Notes under the pieces: model-generated
What the model was told of the DNA's origin: nothing
Database searches by the model: none
What the model saw: the letters and a program-made list of their open reading frames with translations, nothing else
Shown here: positions 1 through 9,900 of the stretch, piece by piece
How positions within the stretch are numbered: the first letter of the stretch is position 1
Layout of the letters: every line of letters starts with the position of its first letter
NCBI GenBank assembly: GCA_025455775.1
Contig: JALOLT010000036.1
Span: 1 to 33,529 of the forward strand
Length of the DNA stretch: 33,529 bases
Source: Fimbriimonadaceae bacterium
GTDB lineage: Bacteria; Armatimonadota; Fimbriimonadia; Fimbriimonadales; Fimbriimonadaceae
Reading direction: 5' to 3'
Translations under genes and position numbers: made by a program

Positions 1-429
1 CTGTGCTGTGCTGCATTCCTGGTGCAGTGATGTGGCTCAGTGAAGGCCACTGGAAGGACTGTCCAAGACACCCAACATCATCAGCCCTGATGTGGTGGGG
101 GCTTCAAGCTGAGCCATGTGGCACGTCTCCACAAGGAAAGACAAGTCTCAATCTGTTGTACCCTGCAGCAGCATACCTTGAGATGTCATCCACCACCTGC
201 TGTGTTCACTGTTCTCAACACCCTTTCGTTGTGTGCCCCATGCTTGTCACTTGTAGGTGCCTGACAGCCTGAACATCCCAGCTGGTGAGGGGATCAGCCC
301 CCTCACCAGTTGGGATGCAGCCCTCGTCACGCCCTGCCAGCTGCAACACTGGTGAGGCAGCAACTGCTGATGCCTGATACTTCTGGCAAAGCTTGTGGTT
401 GATGGACCATGGTGCGGCCATAAGTCAGA
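1..429. other. CpG-poor stretch without recognisable genes
   Basis: I see no credible gene here; the open frames have no domain-like sequence. Positions 1-480 contain only 5 CpG dinucleotides by direct count, while the sequence from about 500 onward has roughly 2-4 per 60 bases. TG and CA words are correspondingly abundant. The stretch lies where the catalytic-Cys half of the downstream transglutaminase should be encoded, and it contains a stop (TAA, 421-423) in that frame. It could be a low-quality contig-end consensus, a chimeric join to foreign DNA, or a truly degraded region; the sequence alone cannot decide. Confidence 0.6.
274..317. repeat. 19-bp inverted repeat (hairpin)
   Basis: The left arm (274-292) and right arm (299-317) pair over 19 positions with one G-T wobble and a 6-nt loop. 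The arm sequence centres on CTGGTGAGGGG. No T-run follows on either strand, so it does not look like an intrinsic terminator. It sits inside the CpG-poor stretch and may be an artefact of whatever produced that region. Confidence 0.7.
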
Positions 430-438
430 GATCATGCT

Positions 439-711
439 GTGCTGATGGCTGCCATTTTGAGGGCAGCAAACATCCCTACAAGGCTTGTGAGTGGTCTGGT
501 TTATGGCGAAGGCGCCTTCTTCTACCATGCCTGGGTGGAGGTATGGGATGGGGAAAAATGGATCGGTTTTGACTCCACCCGACCTAATTCCTCCCTTTCT
601 GCCACTCATATTAAGACGGCACAAGGCACAATAGCGGAGGCCTACACCGGGTTTCTTCTTGAGGGAGCCAAGATAAAGGTAGTCGAGGCAGATGGATTGA
701 GTCAAAGATGA
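439..711 (+). CDS. Transglutaminase-like protein, C-terminal fragment
   Basis: This is the end of a transglutaminase-core (COG1305-type) protein. The readable part begins in the helix after the catalytic Cys (HAVLMAAILRAANIPTR), followed by the catalytic His in FYHAWVEV (about residue 30) and Asp in GFDSTRP (about residue 45). The GDC(T/S)E-H motif with the catalytic Cys should lie immediately upstream. There the frame is closed by TAA at 421-423, although TCAGAG followed by CATGCT resembles the codons for S-E and H-A separated by two extra bases. The fragment is therefore frameshifted or badly sequenced at its 5' side. Its stop overlaps the next gene's start (ATGA, 708-711), so the two genes are translationally coupled. 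Confidence 0.75.
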   Translation: MLMAAILRAANIPTRLVSGLVYGEGAFFYHAWVEVWDGEKWIGFDSTRPNSSLSATHIKTAQGTIAEAYTGFLLEGAKIKVVEADGLSQR

Positions 712-1916
712 GCGCAAAAGTCAGAGTTGGCCTGATCGTATTCTTCGCTCTCCTGGGGGCTCTCCTCAGTGCGTTTTTCGTGCCGACCGTTTTGGATAGC
801 TTGTACGGCGGCCTGACTAGAGCAGCGGCTGCGACAACAGATCGACCCAATGGGCCTCGCATCGGGCTGCAAAACCCGCCAGATTCCGCCACAGTTGACC
901 AAGATACCATTGCAATCCCCACTCGCTACAACCAAGGCCGCGAACCAGCCACCCTTATCGCCTTGGGCCTGCTCGGACTGATTGTTGGGGGCGCTTTGGG
1001 GAGTCTTCTGGCGCGTGGGCTCGAGGCAACCACCACGAGTTGGGAGAAAATGGCTACTGCCGACAAGGTAACTGTTTTCATTGGCATCTTTTTCGGAGTA
1101 GTGGTTTCCATGCCGTTCCTCTTTGTCCTGCAGGGGTTCGGAGGAGTGAACGCCCCGATCATCACGGTCGGGCTTATGGTGGGCCTGAGTGCCGCTGCTA
1201 TCTACGCTCTCCGTTCGATGGAAGAAGCCCTCCCCTGGTACGCGGTAGGCGGAGGAGCCAAAAAGAAGAAGACCGGGATCAAGATCCTCGATACCAACGT
1301 CCTCATCGACGGCAGAGTCTATGACCTCGTCAAAACTGGATTTATCGAAGGAGAACTCTACATTCCTCTCTTCGTCTTGAACGAACTCCAATACATCGCT
1401 GACAGTCAGGACTCTTTGAAAAGAGTGCGAGGACGAAGAGGTCTGGACTACGTGAAACGAATGCAAACGGAGTTCAGCCTGAGCGTAGGAAACTATGACC
1501 GCTTTGCCGCAGATCAGAACGAGAAGGTGGATGCCAGACTCGTGAAGATTGCAAAGGCAGTGGGAGGGGACCTGGTCACATCCGACTTTAACCTCAACCG
1601 CGTCGCGACCGTGCAACAGGTAAAGGTGCTCAATATCAATGAAGTTGCCCTGGCCCTGCGCCCAGAAGTTCTGCCTGGTGAAACCCTTGCAGTGCATGTC
1701 GTCAAAGAGGGAAATCAGTACCTCCAGGGAGTCGGCTATCTGGACGATGGCACAATGGTGGTCGTCGAACATGGCCGCGAACTCATCGGCCAAGACGCAG
1801 AAGTGACAGTGACTCAGGTGATCCAAACGGAACGGGGCAAGATGATTTTTGCCGATGCTCGAGTCGTCGAATCTGACGCTCCGGGGTATCAGCGAAGACC
1901 AAAGGGCCAAAAATAA
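708..1916 (+). CDS. PIN-TRAM membrane protein (YacL-like)
   Basis: A 402-residue membrane protein of the YacL/PIN-TRAM family. The N-terminal ~170 residues contain about four hydrophobic segments (near 5-27, 82-102, 120-140 and 145-165). A basic KKKK linker follows, then a PIN nuclease-like domain. PIN acidic residues are visible: Asp195 in LDTNVLIDGR, Glu in FVLNELQ, Asp in DARLVK and Asp in TSDFNLN. The last ~70 residues (GETLAVHVVKEGNQYLQGVGYL onward) form a TRAM, OB-like RNA-binding domain. Family members are suspected RNases, but the substrate is generally unknown. Its start overlaps the transglutaminase stop by 4 bp, and ispDF follows after 14 bp, which suggests one operon. Confidence 0.9.
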   Translation: MSAKVRVGLIVFFALLGALLSAFFVPTVLDSLYGGLTRAAAATTDRPNGPRIGLQNPPDSATVDQDTIAIPTRYNQGREPATLIALGLLGLIVGGALGSLLARGLEATTTSWEKMATADKVTVFIGIFFGVVVSMPFLFVLQGFGGVNAPIITVGLMVGLSAAAIYALRSMEEALPWYAVGGGAKKKKTGIKILDTNVLIDGRVYDLVKTGFIEGELYIPLFVLNELQYIADSQDSLKRVRGRRGLDYVKRMQTEFSLSVGNYDRFAADQNEKVDARLVKIAKAVGGDLVTSDFNLNRVATVQQVKVLNINEVALALRPEVLPGETLAVHVVKEGNQYLQGVGYLDDGTMVVVEHGRELIGQDAEVTVTQVIQTERGKMIFADARVVESDAPGYQRRPKGQK

Positions 1917-1930
1917 GACACACTCACTTT

Positions 1931-3043
1931 GTGTCCAAAGTGTTCGTGGTCTTGCTGGCTGCGGGAATGAGTAACCGTTTCGGTCGCGACAAGCTCACGC
2001 TGAATCTCGGGGGAAGGCCCTTGTGGCTCGTCGCTTTTCATCAGTTTCTCCACCATCCCCTGGTGGGAGGAGTCGGAGTGGTCTGCGCAGGAGACAAGCT
2101 GGAGGCAGTTCGCTCCCTTGCCCCCGAAGCCCTCTTCATCCAGCCGGGAGGCAAATCGCGCACCGAGAGTTCCAAATTCGGGTTGGAGAAAGTGCCAGCA
2201 GATTTTGACCTTGTTCTGATCCATGATGCAGCCAGGCCCTTTGTGAGCGAAGACCTGATCACGAGGGTGATCCAGGCAACGGAAATCCACGGGGCTGCTT
2301 TTCCCGCGATTCCTGTTACAGATACGATTCGTCAAAGAGACCAGGGCACTCTCACTACGCTCGACCGTGAGAAGTTGCTTGCTGTTCAAACTCCGCAAGG
2401 GGCTTTCCTGCACCACTGGATGGCAGCCTACAAAGACTTCGATGGGGATGCACCAGATGATATTGCTGTGCTCGAAGCAGTTGGAATTCAGAGCCAGGTG
2501 GTGATCGGAGAGAAGGATAACCGCAAAATCACCCATCCTGCCGACTGGTCTCACCCCTCAGAAATCAGAACCGGGCTTGGTTACGACATACACGCCTTCA
2601 GCCAAGACCCAGATCGTCCTCTTTGGCTGGGAGGCATCGAGTTCCCGGACGACAAGCCAGGGCTCGAAGGGCACAGTGACGCGGATGCTCTCTTTCACGC
2701 CATCACCGACGCTTTGTTGGGAGCGGCGGGACTCGGCGATATCGGCCTTCACTACTCAAACACAGACCCCCGTTGGAAAAATGCTCCCAGTTCCTTGTTT
2801 TTAAAGGAAACTACCCTCTTGTTACAGAGGGAAGGTTGGCATATCATACATATAGATGCTTCTGTTCTCGCCGAGCGCCCTCGAATCATGCGACGGAAGG
2901 ACGAAATCCGCTCCCGGATTGCGGAGCTGTGCGGCATCTCGGTCGAGCGGACATCGATCAAGGCCACGACCAACGAAGGCCTTGGTGCGATTGGACGCGG
3001 GGAAGGCATCTCTGCCTTTGCTGTCGCCACCCTCGGTCGATAA
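1931..3043 (+). CDS. ispDF: Bifunctional IspD/IspF (MEP pathway)
   Basis: A fusion of 2-C-methyl-D-erythritol 4-phosphate cytidylyltransferase (residues ~1-210) and 2-C-methyl-D-erythritol 2,4-cyclodiphosphate synthase (~214-370), two steps of the non-mevalonate isoprenoid pathway. The IspD part opens with the nucleotide-binding LLAAGMSNRFGRDK motif and has LIHDAARPF. The IspF part has the metal-binding GYDIH motif (Asp219, His221), EGHSDADALFHAITDALLGA and the C-terminal TNEGLGAIGRGEGI. The start is GTG at 1931; the next ATG lies inside the nucleotide-binding motif and is too late. No strong Shine-Dalgarno is seen, so coupling to the gene 14 bp upstream is likely. The intermediate CDP-ME kinase (IspE) is not in the window. 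Confidence 0.95.
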   Translation: MSKVFVVLLAAGMSNRFGRDKLTLNLGGRPLWLVAFHQFLHHPLVGGVGVVCAGDKLEAVRSLAPEALFIQPGGKSRTESSKFGLEKVPADFDLVLIHDAARPFVSEDLITRVIQATEIHGAAFPAIPVTDTIRQRDQGTLTTLDREKLLAVQTPQGAFLHHWMAAYKDFDGDAPDDIAVLEAVGIQSQVVIGEKDNRKITHPADWSHPSEIRTGLGYDIHAFSQDPDRPLWLGGIEFPDDKPGLEGHSDADALFHAITDALLGAAGLGDIGLHYSNTDPRWKNAPSSLFLKETTLLLQREGWHIIHIDASVLAERPRIMRRKDEIRSRIAELCGISVERTSIKATTNEGLGAIGRGEGISAFAVATLGR

Positions 3044-3067
3044 ACCTCTCATTGGGAGACTCTGAAG

Positions 3068-3409
3068 ATGAAAATCCTTCTCAGGAACGCCTCTGGCGTA
3101 CTGACCCAAGACGATCGTGACTTAGCCGAAAAGAAGTTCAACCGCTTGAACCGCTATTTCGCTACTCAACCCATCCTTGAGCTTGTCCACTTTGAGCTTC
3201 GCGGCTGGCATCGATTGGAGGTGACTCTCCGGGCCGATGGCAGGGTGATTCGCGCTGTCGGGGATGCGTCTGACTTCCGTCAGACAGTGGATCAGGCAGT
3301 TGATAACTGCGAGTTTAGGCTCGCAAAGCTGAAGGATAGGGTCTCTCGGGATAAGAGAGGATCTTCATCTCGGAGGTTCCCTGACTTGGAAAGTGGCTTG
3401 AGCGAATAG
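3068..3409 (+). CDS. hpf: Ribosome hibernation factor, short HPF/RaiA type
   Basis: A 113-residue protein matching the S30AE/HPF-RaiA domain: a beta-alpha-beta fold starting MKILLRNASGVL, a middle helix (DLAEKKFNRLNRYF) and a final helix (DFRQTVDQAVDNCEFRLAKLKDRV), ending in a basic tail. Family members bind the 30S decoding centre and silence ribosomes in stationary phase. It lacks the C-terminal dimerisation domain of long HPF, so it is the short type. A GGGAG Shine-Dalgarno lies about 9 nt before the ATG. It is the last gene of the leading plus-strand group, 24 bp after ispDF. The middle of the protein is divergent from the Escherichia coli versions. Confidence 0.75.
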   Translation: MKILLRNASGVLTQDDRDLAEKKFNRLNRYFATQPILELVHFELRGWHRLEVTLRADGRVIRAVGDASDFRQTVDQAVDNCEFRLAKLKDRVSRDKRGSSSRRFPDLESGLSE

Positions 3410-3476
3410 AGGCTCTTCTAAGAGTCAAATAGGAGCTGCCTCACAGGTACTTGAACCTCTTCTCTAAGAAACTCAC

Positions 3477-3544
3477 CTGCCCCGCCTCCCCGAGGCCACG
3501 CCCTCCCCTCCGCTTCGCTTCGGGGCTGCGCCTCGGCAGGGCAG
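3477..3544. repeat. GC-rich nested inverted repeat
   Basis: CTGCCC (3477-3482) pairs with GGGCAG (3539-3544), and CCGAGGC (3490-3496) pairs with GCCTCGG (3530-3536), giving a nested stem around a GC-rich core. Two similar structures occur at 27725-27809 and 30655-30749, so it may belong to a dispersed REP-like family. Confidence 0.5.
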
Positions 3545-3611
3545 TCACCAAGACTCAATCGGACTCCATTCTTGGAAGCCGAGGAGGGGGCTGCCACGAT
3601 TGAGACAGCTC

Positions 3612-3641
3612 CCTTCAGGATCCATGCTCCGATCCTGAAGG
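3612..3641. repeat. 11-bp perfect inverted repeat after pyrG
   Basis: CCTTCAGGATC (3612-3622) and GATCCTGAAGG (3631-3641) flank an 8-nt loop. It lies 72 nt past the pyrG stop on the minus strand and 203 nt past hpf. It could act as a bidirectional transcript-end hairpin, but there is no U-tract on either side. Confidence 0.45.
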
Positions 3642-3712
3642 AAGAATTCACGGACGAAGAAGAGTGGTTCAGGCTCAGCTTTTCGACTTGCGAACTCAGC
3701 TCACCCCACCTG

Positions 3713-5385
<1,673 letters not shown>

Positions 5386-5415
5386 CAAGGTTAAAGAATG
5401 ATCTGAAAGGCGTGA

Positions 5416-5823
5416 CTAGGATGGTTTTGCCGAATCTTTCTCGATCTTTTCAACCGATTGAACGGTTGCCGCGTACCTTTGGCTGACCTGAACGAGTGCC
5501 TCGTTCATCTTGTCTGGGTCTGTCTTTTGGGGATCAAACTCAACCGTCGCTGTTAGGGCGTAGCGGTCTGTTTCTACTTTATGAATACCTTCCACTCTGA
5601 CCAGAGTGGCGCGAACCTCGCCAGGACAGGAGGCTCACGTCATGCCAGGGACGCTCAACACGACGCGGCTGAGCGATGTCCCTGGTTGAACTGGTTCGCC
5701 GATTGATTCGACAACATCGGAGCGAGAGCCCCGCGAAACCATCGAACCAATCGCCACTACCAAAAGAATTCCCCCAATTACGTAGGGCACTTGCTTGTTC
5801 GCTCGTTTAGATTGATAGCTCAT
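5416..5823 (-). CDS. Putative selenoprotein: membrane-anchored HMA-domain protein with in-frame UGA (Sec63)
   Basis: Read through one UGA (5635-5637), this frame gives 135 residues. There is a hydrophobic anchor at ~12-30 (VPYVIGGILLVVAIGSMV), a short linker, and a heavy-metal-associated (MerP/CopZ-like) domain from ~53. The metal motif reads VPGMT-U-ASC, with UGA replacing the first Cys of the canonical GMTCxxC. After the UGA the domain continues normally: PGEVRATLVRVEGIHKVE, then TATVEFDP, then a final helix, stopping at TAG (5416-5418). A 7-bp hairpin with a GGUC loop lies 32 nt after the UGA. The gene starts 16 nt after the M42 peptidase stop, so it is probably co-transcribed. HMA domains bind or move soft metals such as copper or mercury, but a selenol-thiol pair could instead be redox active. 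The alternatives are a nonsense mutation or a sequencing error in a Cys codon. Confidence 0.8.
5592..5609 (-). promoter_or_regulatory. Putative bacterial SECIS hairpin
   Basis: On the mRNA strand CCACUCU pairs perfectly with AGAGUGG around a GGUC tetraloop. The first loop G is preceded by 32 nt after the UGA. Known bacterial SECIS elements lie just downstream of the UGA inside the coding region and carry conserved G residues in a small apical loop; the Escherichia coli fdhF element has GGUC in its loop. Length, position and loop therefore all fit SelB binding. No bulged U is evident in the stem. Confidence 0.7.
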
Positions 5824-5839
5824 CTTGATTCTTGTCTTT

Positions 5840-6895
5840 TTAGTCTACTGCGTAGCTGTAATCGCCTAGGTGGGCGTTTTCAATGTATGCCGCCAGCAGA
5901 TCGATAGAAGCCTGCACGTCTCGGGAGTGAACCGTTTCGTTCACCGTGTGAACATAGCGTGTGGGAATCGAGAGAGTAAAGGCAGGGACACCCCCATTCT
6001 GCCTTTGAATCCCACCAGCATCTGTGCCACCCATCGGGAGCAGTTCCATTTGGTAGGGAATGCCGTTTTGGATCGCAAGTTCCCGAAAGTGAGCCACTAA
6101 TTTGGGGTGACAAATGAGAGAGCCGTCCATAAACTTTATCGCCGTGCCTTCGCCGAGCTTGGTCACAGAGTTCTCCTCTGGGATTCCAGGGAAGTCGTTG
6201 GCAAGGGTGATGTCGATCGCAACAGCGATGTCCGGCTTAATGGCACTGGCACTCGCCGTCGCCCCTCTGAGGCCAATCTCCTCCTGAACCGTTGCCACTG
6301 CATAGACTTCGACCCCATTGCTCTTCGCTTTTTTCATGGCTTCGATCATCACGAAGACTGCCACTCGGTCGTCCATTGCCTTGCATGTAAAGAGATCTCC
6401 CATTTGCTGGAATTGGCGATTCATCGTGACCATGTCACCCACTGACACCTTTTTCTTGGCTGTTTCTCCATCGAGGCCGAGATCAATAAAAAAGTCCTCA
6501 GTGGTGAGGGCTTTGCCTCTTTCTTCGGCGCTTAGCATATGGATCGGTTTTACGCCTGGCATCATCACGCCATTTAGAGGCCCTTCGCTGGTGTGGACAA
6601 AGACTCTTTGGGCTGGCATTGTGCGGGCATCCCAACCACCGACCGGATGAATCCTCAAAAATCCCTTGTCGCTAATGTGCTTCACCACAAAGCCGATCTC
6701 GTCCATGTGGGCAGCCAGCATCAGTTTCTTGCCAGTCCCTGTGTCAGACTTTTTGAGGGCGATCACGTTGCCCATAGCATCGACACTGATGTCGCACAAG
6801 CCCTTTAACTCGCGAATGACGATTTTTCGAATCAAGTCCTCTTGGCCAGGAACGCCATGAGCCTCTGTGAGCTCTTTGAGCAAAGCGATATTCAT
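5840..6895 (-). CDS. M42-family metalloaminopeptidase
   Basis: A co-catalytic di-zinc (or cobalt) aminopeptidase/endoglucanase-like protein of the M42 family, probably a cytoplasmic peptide-degrading enzyme that forms large oligomers. The 351 residues are normal for the family. Visible ligands are His63 and Asp65 in AAHMDEIG, Asp175 in KAMDDR, the catalytic and metal glutamates in QEEIGLRG (205-206), Asp228 in AIDIT and His316 in TRYVHTVNE. I choose the ATG at 6895 (MNIALLKELTEAHGVPGQE) because it matches the family N-terminus. An in-frame start at 6922 would overlap the upstream cyclase by 8 bp. It sits 19 nt after the GGDEF gene and 16 nt before the HMA selenoprotein-like gene. Confidence 0.93.
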   Translation of the reverse strand: MNIALLKELTEAHGVPGQEDLIRKIVIRELKGLCDISVDAMGNVIALKKSDTGTGKKLMLAAHMDEIGFVVKHISDKGFLRIHPVGGWDARTMPAQRVFVHTSEGPLNGVMMPGVKPIHMLSAEERGKALTTEDFFIDLGLDGETAKKKVSVGDMVTMNRQFQQMGDLFTCKAMDDRVAVFVMIEAMKKAKSNGVEVYAVATVQEEIGLRGATASASAIKPDIAVAIDITLANDFPGIPEENSVTKLGEGTAIKFMDGSLICHPKLVAHFRELAIQNGIPYQMELLPMGGTDAGGIQRQNGGVPAFTLSIPTRYVHTVNETVHSRDVQASIDLLAAYIENAHLGDYSYAVD

Positions 6896-6914
6896 GCCCT
6901 TGTAGCTATACCAG

Positions 6915-9900
6915 CTAGGCAACTTGTTGTGTCGCGCCAGAAGGATCAGATGAGTCTGATGCTGCCCAGAGTGTGACGCGGTTTCGCCCCGATTCTTTGC
7001 TGCGATAGAGGGCCTTGTCAGCCCCCTCGATCAGGTCTTGCTTTCTCTGGGTCGAGCCATCCAGCATCGCCACTCCGAAGCTCGCTGTCACAGGACGATG
7101 AGCCCAATCTCGCGCTTCAAAGGCAGAACGACAAACTTCGGCCAAAGCGAGTGTCTCCTCAGGATCTAGCCCGACGACGACTACCACAAACTCTTCTCCC
7201 CCATATCGAGCGACAAGGTGCGGCTCTGGTACGGAAGCGGTGAGAAGAGCTGCGACCCCTCGCAAGACTTCATCACCAGCAGGGTGGCCAAAACTGTCGT
7301 TATACTGCTTAAACTTATCGACATCCATCAGGATGACCGAAAGAGGAGTCCCATCTTGTTGGCATTTGGCGAACTGTTCAGTCAGATACTCCTGGAAAAC
7401 CTTGTGGTTTTTTAGCCCAGTGAGGCCATCTGTACTCGCCAGCGCCGTCAGCCTTTGGTTAGCAACTTGCAGCTCTTCTCGCTTGATTTCCAGCTCAATG
7501 TTTGCTTCGTTGATCTGAAGCATCTGGTGTTCAATCTGTTCCTGGTAGTTTCTGCGTTCCGTGATGTCCTGGAAGAAGATCGAGAGGCCAGAGTCCGTGT
7601 TGTAGATTCGATACTCCATCCACGTTTCCTCCTCGATCGAGTAGCTTTCCCAAGTCCTCCACTCCTTTGTATGCTTGGTAAGCTCGCAGAGTTCTCGGAG
7701 CTCTAGGCTGGTATCACCCTGGAAGACCTCCCACACGTCTCTGCCGATCAAGAGTTCGACAGGGCGTCCCAGATACTCTGCGGCAGTTTCGTTGATGTAG
7801 GTGATGACATCGTCTCCATTCACGGACAGGAAGTAGTCCGAAATACTCTCGAGGATATCTACCATGTCGCGGTGAGCTTGCTCGAGCATGAGTTCCGCCT
7901 CCTTTTCGCGAGTGATATCGATTGTGGTTCCTCGATAACCCAAAAAGACACCGGCAGAATCGAACTTGGCAACCCCATTGGATCGAAGCCAAATCGGTGC
8001 GCCAGAGGCGGTTGCTCCTTGATAGATCAGTTCCCGGAAGTCGTTCTTGGTTTGAACCAGGGCTGCCATGAGTCGCAGAATTCTTTCCTGGTCACTAGGA
8101 TGGACAGTCTCCAGGCATGACTTTCCAGTGAGTTCCTGGGGCCTGGTTCCAAGAACTTCGGTTACCTTGTCGCTTATGAAGGAGATCACTAGTTCTGAGT
8201 CAGTCTCCCAAATGAATTCACCCGATGCGTCGATAACGTCTCTCAGCCTTCTCTCGCTTTCTTTAATCAGACTTTCCGTTTTCTTTCGCTCCGTGATGTC
8301 CTCAACAGACCCAACCATACGGATTGGCTCACCTTCCTCATCAGTAAGGGCCATGGCCCTCATCTGAATCCATTGAGGCTCTTTCTCGTTTGGCGGAAGC
8401 CGATATTCAATCTGAATTTGCTGGCCGGGGCATTCCCACTGTTCCGCAATCCTTTCTCGCACAGCCTGACTATCGTCTGGGTGAACATTCTGGAGGAAGA
8501 CTGCTGGGCGGTAAGGCTCCTCGTCCGGTGGCACGCGCAGTGCTTCGAGACATTTGGTAGAACAGTAAAACTCGCCTGTTACCAGATTCCAGTCCCAGAT
8601 CCCGACGGAAGCAGCCTGGACGGCAAGCTCAAATCGCTCTTCACTGTCCCGAACCCTTTTTTCGATCGTTCTGCGTGAGGTGATGTCCTCCGTCATCATA
8701 ATCACACCGCCTATTTCGCCACTGTGGTCAAACCAGGGCCGCACTTCCCATTTCATCCAGAATGCGTCTCCTCCTGGCCCCAGATAAAGATCTTCGTCGC
8801 TCCGCAAGATCTCGCCCATCAGAGCAGACTCAAAGACGGACTCCCAACCGCTGGGAAGGACTTGCAGACCCGAGAATGGACTCACCCCGACCACTGTCTC
8901 AGGATCCAATTCGTACTGCGAGCACCACTTCAGCGAAGCAGCCAATGTCGAGAAGTTGCGGTCAAACATCGCCAAAGGCAAGGGTGAGTGCTCGACAAAT
9001 GCTCGCAGGCGTGCTTCATTTGCTCGAATCTCGTTGGATTGGGCCCGCTCCGTCGTGATGTCATGGACTCGTGCCAAGACAAATTCTGGCGAATTCCCGT
9101 CGATCACCAAAGGAGCGAGAACGAGCTCAGCCCAGCGTTCGACCCCCCCTGTATCGATCCGAACAATTCTCTCGATTCCGTTGTTTTGGATCAAGACGCG
9201 CTGGACAGTTTTCAGCGGAACGTCGAGGTCAGAGAGGCGAACCTTCGAAACTGGATGCTGCGGAGTGGATAAGAACTGGGCGAGAGCATCGTTGGCAAAG
9301 ACCACGTCGCCTACTTCATTCAGGATTGCGACTCCGTCGATCGATTGCTCTGCCACCATCGACAGGAGCTTCAGGCGATGCTCCCGCTCTTGTTGCTGGC
9401 CGACCTCGTGACCCATCGCCACGTATCCCAAAGCTTGACTATCCTTTGTAACGATCCGCGAAAAGGTGAGCTGCACTGGGATGCGTTCGCCTTCTTGTGA
9501 GATGAGCGACAAGGTCATCTCTGAGCCTTCGCGATCGATGCACAAATCGAACAAACTGCGGCCAGATTGTTCGAGGTAAGAAAAGACCTCTGCTTCGGCC
9601 AAGAGGGAAGAGATCTTCCTGGCAGAGCCAAGCTCTTCATTCGTGAGCTTGAGCTTCTGAGAGGCACTCCGGTTTAGACCAGTCAGGTTTCCGGAAAGAT
9701 CCGTCGTGAGAATTAGGTACTCCGTGGAGTTTAAGATCGCTTCTTGCGTCGAAGCGAGTCGCTGGTTGTCGCTCGCAGCGCGAGACTGCTCTGTCGAGTC
9801 AGTGGCGCAGCCGATCCCTCCGACAATATCTCCCGTTGAACCCCTTAGGGGGAAGAGCTCAATGATGAGCACTCTCGGTTCAAATCCGGCTCGATCAAAG

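Larger units (their letters stand above)
3410..3712. other. Intergenic region between convergent hpf and pyrG
   Basis: This 303-bp tail-to-tail gap has no credible gene: the frames crossing it are shadows of pyrG or have no domain-like sequence. It holds two structured elements, a GC-rich nested inverted repeat (3477-3544) and an 11-bp perfect inverted repeat (3612-3641). Neither is followed by a T-run. Confidence 0.6.

Noticed and set aside
3-272. 89-codon open frame at the window start
   Set aside because: Cys/Trp/Ser-rich random-looking product with no domain pattern, in a CpG-poor region of doubtful quality.
5635-5823. 62-residue stand-alone protein ending at the TGA
   Set aside because: It would end in the middle of the HMA metal-binding motif; the read-through product explains both sides of the TGA.
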